Shown here: positions 6,432 through 8,325 of the stretch, piece by piece
How the letters are laid out: the number at the start of each line of letters is the position of its first letter
How positions within the stretch are numbered: the stretch's first letter is position 1
Assembly (NCBI GenBank): GCA_002127415.1
Contig: MWJR01000037.1
Coordinates: 1 to 8,325, forward strand
From: Calditrichaeota bacterium AABM5.125.24
GTDB lineage: Bacteria; Electryoneota; AABM5-125-24; Hatepunaeales; Hatepunaeaceae
DNA length: 8,325 nucleotides
Direction of reading: 5' to 3'
Translations under genes and position numbers: made by a program
The notes under the pieces: generated by a model
The model's database searches: none
What the model saw: the letters and a program-made list of their open reading frames with translations, nothing else
Told to the model about the DNA's origin: nothing

Positions 6432-7265
6432 CTACATATCAGCCGCGACGAATCCCTTTTCAGTCAGCCTAACCTTACCGGTCGCCCTGAAGGGATCGTG
6501 CTCGAAGAAGAAGATCCATCCCTCCTCGGAAGCCTGGGTTAAGATGCGTCTCTTCTCCTGAAGTGTTGTGACCGGATGGAGGTCATAGGCCATAATCCAG
6601 GGGAGGTAAAAGTGGGACGCCAACGGGACAAGATCAGCGGCGTAGAGCAGGGTCTGTCCTGCGTCCTGAACCCTGACCAGTTGCATACCGGGGGTGTGGC
6701 CATCACAGATTATTGTGTCTATCCCCGGCCTCAACTCCCATGGGCCATCATTGACCTCGGCAACACCGGCGGAGATCAGCGGTTCGTAGTCTTCCGGCAG
6801 GTAGCTGGCGCGGTCCCTTTCGAGGTTCGATCGGGCGTGGTTGAGCTGTCGCTTCTGGATGTAGTATCGCGCGTTGGGGAAGGTCGGCTCGGGAGCCGCC
6901 TCCTTATCTGTGGTCGAACCGCCGCAGTGGTCGAAATGCAGATGGGTCAGTATCACGTCGGTTATCCTGTCACGAGAAGTCCCGGCGGCTCGAAGTGCAT
7001 CATCGATGAAGTTGCCACTCCCCTGGAAGTCATAGATTCGCCTGAACTTCTCACTGCGCCCCTCACCGAAGCCGGTGTCAATCAACACCTGCCGGTCTTC
7101 GACCTCTATCAGCAGGCAGCGCAGCGCCATCTCGATGCGGTTCATCTCGTCCGGTGGATGAATCCTCTCCCACAGCACCCGCGGAACCACACCGAACATC
7201 GCGCCGCCGTCGAGCCGGAAGCGACCAAACTCAAGCGGCGTTAATTTAAACCTGCCTATCTCCAT
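6432..7265 (-). CDS. Metallo-beta-lactamase-fold hydrolase
   Basis: A 277-residue cytoplasmic protein (no signal peptide) with the complete metal-binding set of the superfamily: THLHFDH with H108, H110, D112 and H113, then H190 in DGHTPG, D211 in AADLVP, and H256 in FFEHDP. The N-terminal DGGAMFGVVPRVLWER and NRIEMALRCLLIE resemble the AHL-lactonase/OPHC2-like branch, whose members cleave lactones or related esters using two metal ions. The actual substrate is unknown; a general esterase or lactonase is equally possible. The start is ATG 7265 without a clear Shine-Dalgarno; the N-terminus fits the family. It converges with the 5488 gene and lies downstream of the PD40 gene, separated from it by three palindromes. 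Confidence 0.9.
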   Translation of the reverse strand: MEIGRFKLTPLEFGRFRLDGGAMFGVVPRVLWERIHPPDEMNRIEMALRCLLIEVEDRQVLIDTGFGEGRSEKFRRIYDFQGSGNFIDDALRAAGTSRDRITDVILTHLHFDHCGGSTTDKEAAPEPTFPNARYYIQKRQLNHARSNLERDRASYLPEDYEPLISAGVAEVNDGPWELRPGIDTIICDGHTPGMQLVRVQDAGQTLLYAADLVPLASHFYLPWIMAYDLHPVTTLQEKRRILTQASEEGWIFFFEHDPFRATGKVRLTEKGFVAADM

Positions 7266-7284
7266 TGGTATCTGCTCATATTAA

Positions 7285-7314
7285 GATAGTCGGGCTTGGG
7301 ACAAGCCCGATAGC
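7285..7314. repeat. Palindrome related to the 4617 doublet
   Basis: TCGGGCTTG (7290-7298) and CAAGCCCGA (7302-7310) form a perfect 9-bp inverted repeat with a GGA loop, flanked by ATAG on the left and TAG on the right. The core resembles the TAGTCGGGGTTG arm of the 4617-4671 element with one change, but the GTAG end is degenerate (ATAG). It lies just upstream of the hydrolase start codon at 7265. Confidence 0.55.
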
Positions 7315-7315
7315 A

Positions 7316-7339
7316 GGCGGACAGGCGTGTCCGTCCTAC
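7316..7339 (-). repeat. GTAG-headed palindrome, copy 1
   Basis: On the minus strand it starts with GTAG (7339-7336). CGGACA (7318-7323) pairs with TGTCCG (7328-7333) around a GGCG loop, with a G-T and a G-C pair outside. A second copy with the same layout lies 19 bases away at 7359-7383, in the same orientation. Confidence 0.6.
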
Positions 7340-7358
7340 CTTTATGCTGCCCGACATT

Positions 7359-7383
7359 GGACGGACAGGAGTGTCCGTCCTAC
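7359..7383 (-). repeat. GTAG-headed palindrome, copy 2, overlapping a stop codon
   Basis: GGACGGACA (7359-7367) and TGTCCGTCC (7372-7380) form a perfect 9-bp stem with a GGAG loop. On the minus strand the element begins with GTAG at 7383-7380, whose last three bases are the TAG stop of the PD40 propeller gene. It is nearly identical to the copy at 7316-7339. Confidence 0.65.
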
Positions 7384-8325
7384 TGTTTCACCGCTGCGAC
7401 AAACGGCTCGACCGAAGAGACCTTCCGGCTTAGATCGAGCTGCCACACAGTCCGCCGACCACGGATCAATCGAGTAACCAGCAACTTTCCATTCGGATTA
7501 AACGCAACGAAAGGGGTGGCGGTGGTTCCGAGGTAGGTGGGCCTTCCGTCCAGACGGTCGATGAGCAGTGTCTGCCCCCGATCATTTGAGAGCAGCAGCC
7601 ATCGTCCATCAGGCGATATGTGAGGATATATCAGACCGGTCCACTGCAGATCCACGGTTATATTTCCACCCTGCGCTGACCGTCGGAAGACCCCGCGATC
7701 GGTGGTGAAGATCAGGGAGTCCCCAGCCGGGGTGAACACCGCACCACTCACCGGTTCACCGATGCGGCTGACGGCTTCCAGGAGACGGGTCTTCGGGTCG
7801 AGCCGCACCGCCTCCACCGACTTGCGGATGCTTCCCACATCCCGCCTGACCAGAAGCAGTGTGCCATCACTTGCGAAATATAGTGGCGTGGCGACCAGAT
7901 CAGCGTCGGTCAGTTTCTGAGGCCTGGCTCCATAACGAGGTCTGACCCGGAACAGATGAAACCTGCCCACATCGCCAGGCTTCCACCCTTTGCGGGGCGC
8001 ACCGAAGAGGTATATCCACTCGCCATCGGGTGAGTAAGTCGGCCAGGCGAGCGAAGCGAGGAACTGCTGAGCCGCCTTCATCAGCGGAACTTCACCACCA
8101 CCACCGACAGAGGCGCGGTAGAGGTATTGGTCCGGCTCGGAAGGACTGCCCATATCCTTTATGAATACTATATATCTCCCATCCGGCGAATATGAACCGT
8201 CCCACCCTTTCACCAGCTGTTTCGAGGCGAATGGATCAACCCCCACCAGTAACCCGAACCGCCTGACCAGCGTCGGATCAGAGACTGTTTCCAGAGATGC
8301 CCTTGCCAGTTCGGTGAGCCTCTGC
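7380..8325 (-). CDS. TolB/PD40-like beta-propeller protein (N-terminus off the window)
   Basis: The minus-strand frame is open from the right edge to TAG at 7382-7380 and shows 314 residues. At least six PD40/WD40-like blades can be seen by their 'SPDG' turns: YSPDGRYIVF, TYSPDGEWIYLF, YFASDGTLLLV, FTPAGDSLIF, ISPDGRWLLLS and FNPNGKLLV. A GTG at 8246 could be taken as the start, but coding continues upstream of it (RLTELARASLETV), so the gene is longer than the window shows. Propellers of this kind bind proteins or peptides; TolB itself and many secreted or kinase-linked proteins carry them. The missing N-terminus would decide whether this is periplasmic or the sensor part of a larger protein. 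The stop codon lies in a palindromic repeat. Confidence 0.82.
   Translation of the reverse strand, partial: QRLTELARASLETVSDPTLVRRFGLLVGVDPFASKQLVKGWDGSYSPDGRYIVFIKDMGSPSEPDQYLYRASVGGGGEVPLMKAAQQFLASLAWPTYSPDGEWIYLFGAPRKGWKPGDVGRFHLFRVRPRYGARPQKLTDADLVATPLYFASDGTLLLVRRDVGSIRKSVEAVRLDPKTRLLEAVSRIGEPVSGAVFTPAGDSLIFTTDRGVFRRSAQGGNITVDLQWTGLIYPHISPDGRWLLLSNDRGQTLLIDRLDGRPTYLGTTATPFVAFNPNGKLLVTRLIRGRRTVWQLDLSRKVSSVEPFVAAVKQ

Noticed and set aside
6432..6435. GTAG at the stop codon of the hydrolase gene as another repeat
   Set aside because: No hairpin adjoins it; TAG after an ATG codon produces GTAG by chance.
6576..7244. Plus-strand frame of 222 codons
   Set aside because: Antisense to the metallo-beta-lactamase-fold gene with all metal ligands present.
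7256..7279. A seven-residue leader peptide overlapping the hydrolase start
   Set aside because: ATG at 7279 gives a short frame ending in TAG, but no ribosome site or regulatory motif supports it.
7316..7383. A minimal CRISPR array from two repeated units
   Set aside because: Only two copies, each a self-complementary hairpin with a 4-base loop, a 19-base gap and no cas genes.
8244..8246. GTG as the true start of the propeller gene
   Set aside because: The frame stays open to the window edge with protein-like sequence, so the gene most likely begins outside.

Overview
This 8.3 kb window looks like chromosomal DNA from an uncultured diderm bacterium. It carries a very large secreted multidomain protein, two small signal-peptide proteins that look like outer-membrane beta-barrels, and a TolB/PD40-type propeller. 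The architecture of the large protein (class I amidotransferase-like fold, Ig-like repeats with a 'SNDP' motif, a carboxypeptidase-regulatory-like domain, then a propeller) resembles proteins of FCB-group candidate phyla. That placement is inference: there is no rRNA, tRNA or universal marker gene here.

Layout. (1) Bases 1-4387 hold a minus-strand block of three genes read right to left. First is a diacylglycerol/sphingosine-kinase-like lipid kinase (4387-3500) that appears to start at CTG. Three bases behind its stop is a fold-type-I PLP aminotransferase (3496-2396). After a 94-base gap comes the secreted protein (2301 to the left edge), whose C-terminus lies outside the window. (2) Bases 4481-4767 are AT-rich and noncoding, with a 55-bp double palindrome. 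(3) Two plus-strand genes (4768-5313 and 5488-6261) encode probable beta-barrel proteins. The second has a near-consensus sigma70-type promoter and a hairpin-rich leader. (4) A palindrome cluster (6288-6405) separates these from a convergent metallo-beta-lactamase-fold hydrolase (7265-6432, minus). (5) A second palindrome cluster (7285-7383) separates that gene from a PD40 propeller protein (7380 to the right edge, minus) whose N-terminus is missing.

The main signal beyond ordinary genes is the set of palindromes. Almost every intergenic gap without a dedicated promoter role contains GC-rich hairpins, and most end in GTAG on one strand or CTAC on the other. GTAG next to a hairpin is the hallmark of REP elements moved by RAYT (TnpA-REP) transposases, and the 4617-4671 element is two inverted copies (25 of 28 bases identical), as in a REPIN/BIME doublet. 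At least three different core sequences occur within 3 kb. No transposase is encoded in the window, so mobilisation in trans is inferred.

The genes do not form one obvious pathway. The kinase and aminotransferase are probably cotranscribed. The surface proteins and the hydrolase look like independent units divided by the palindromes.
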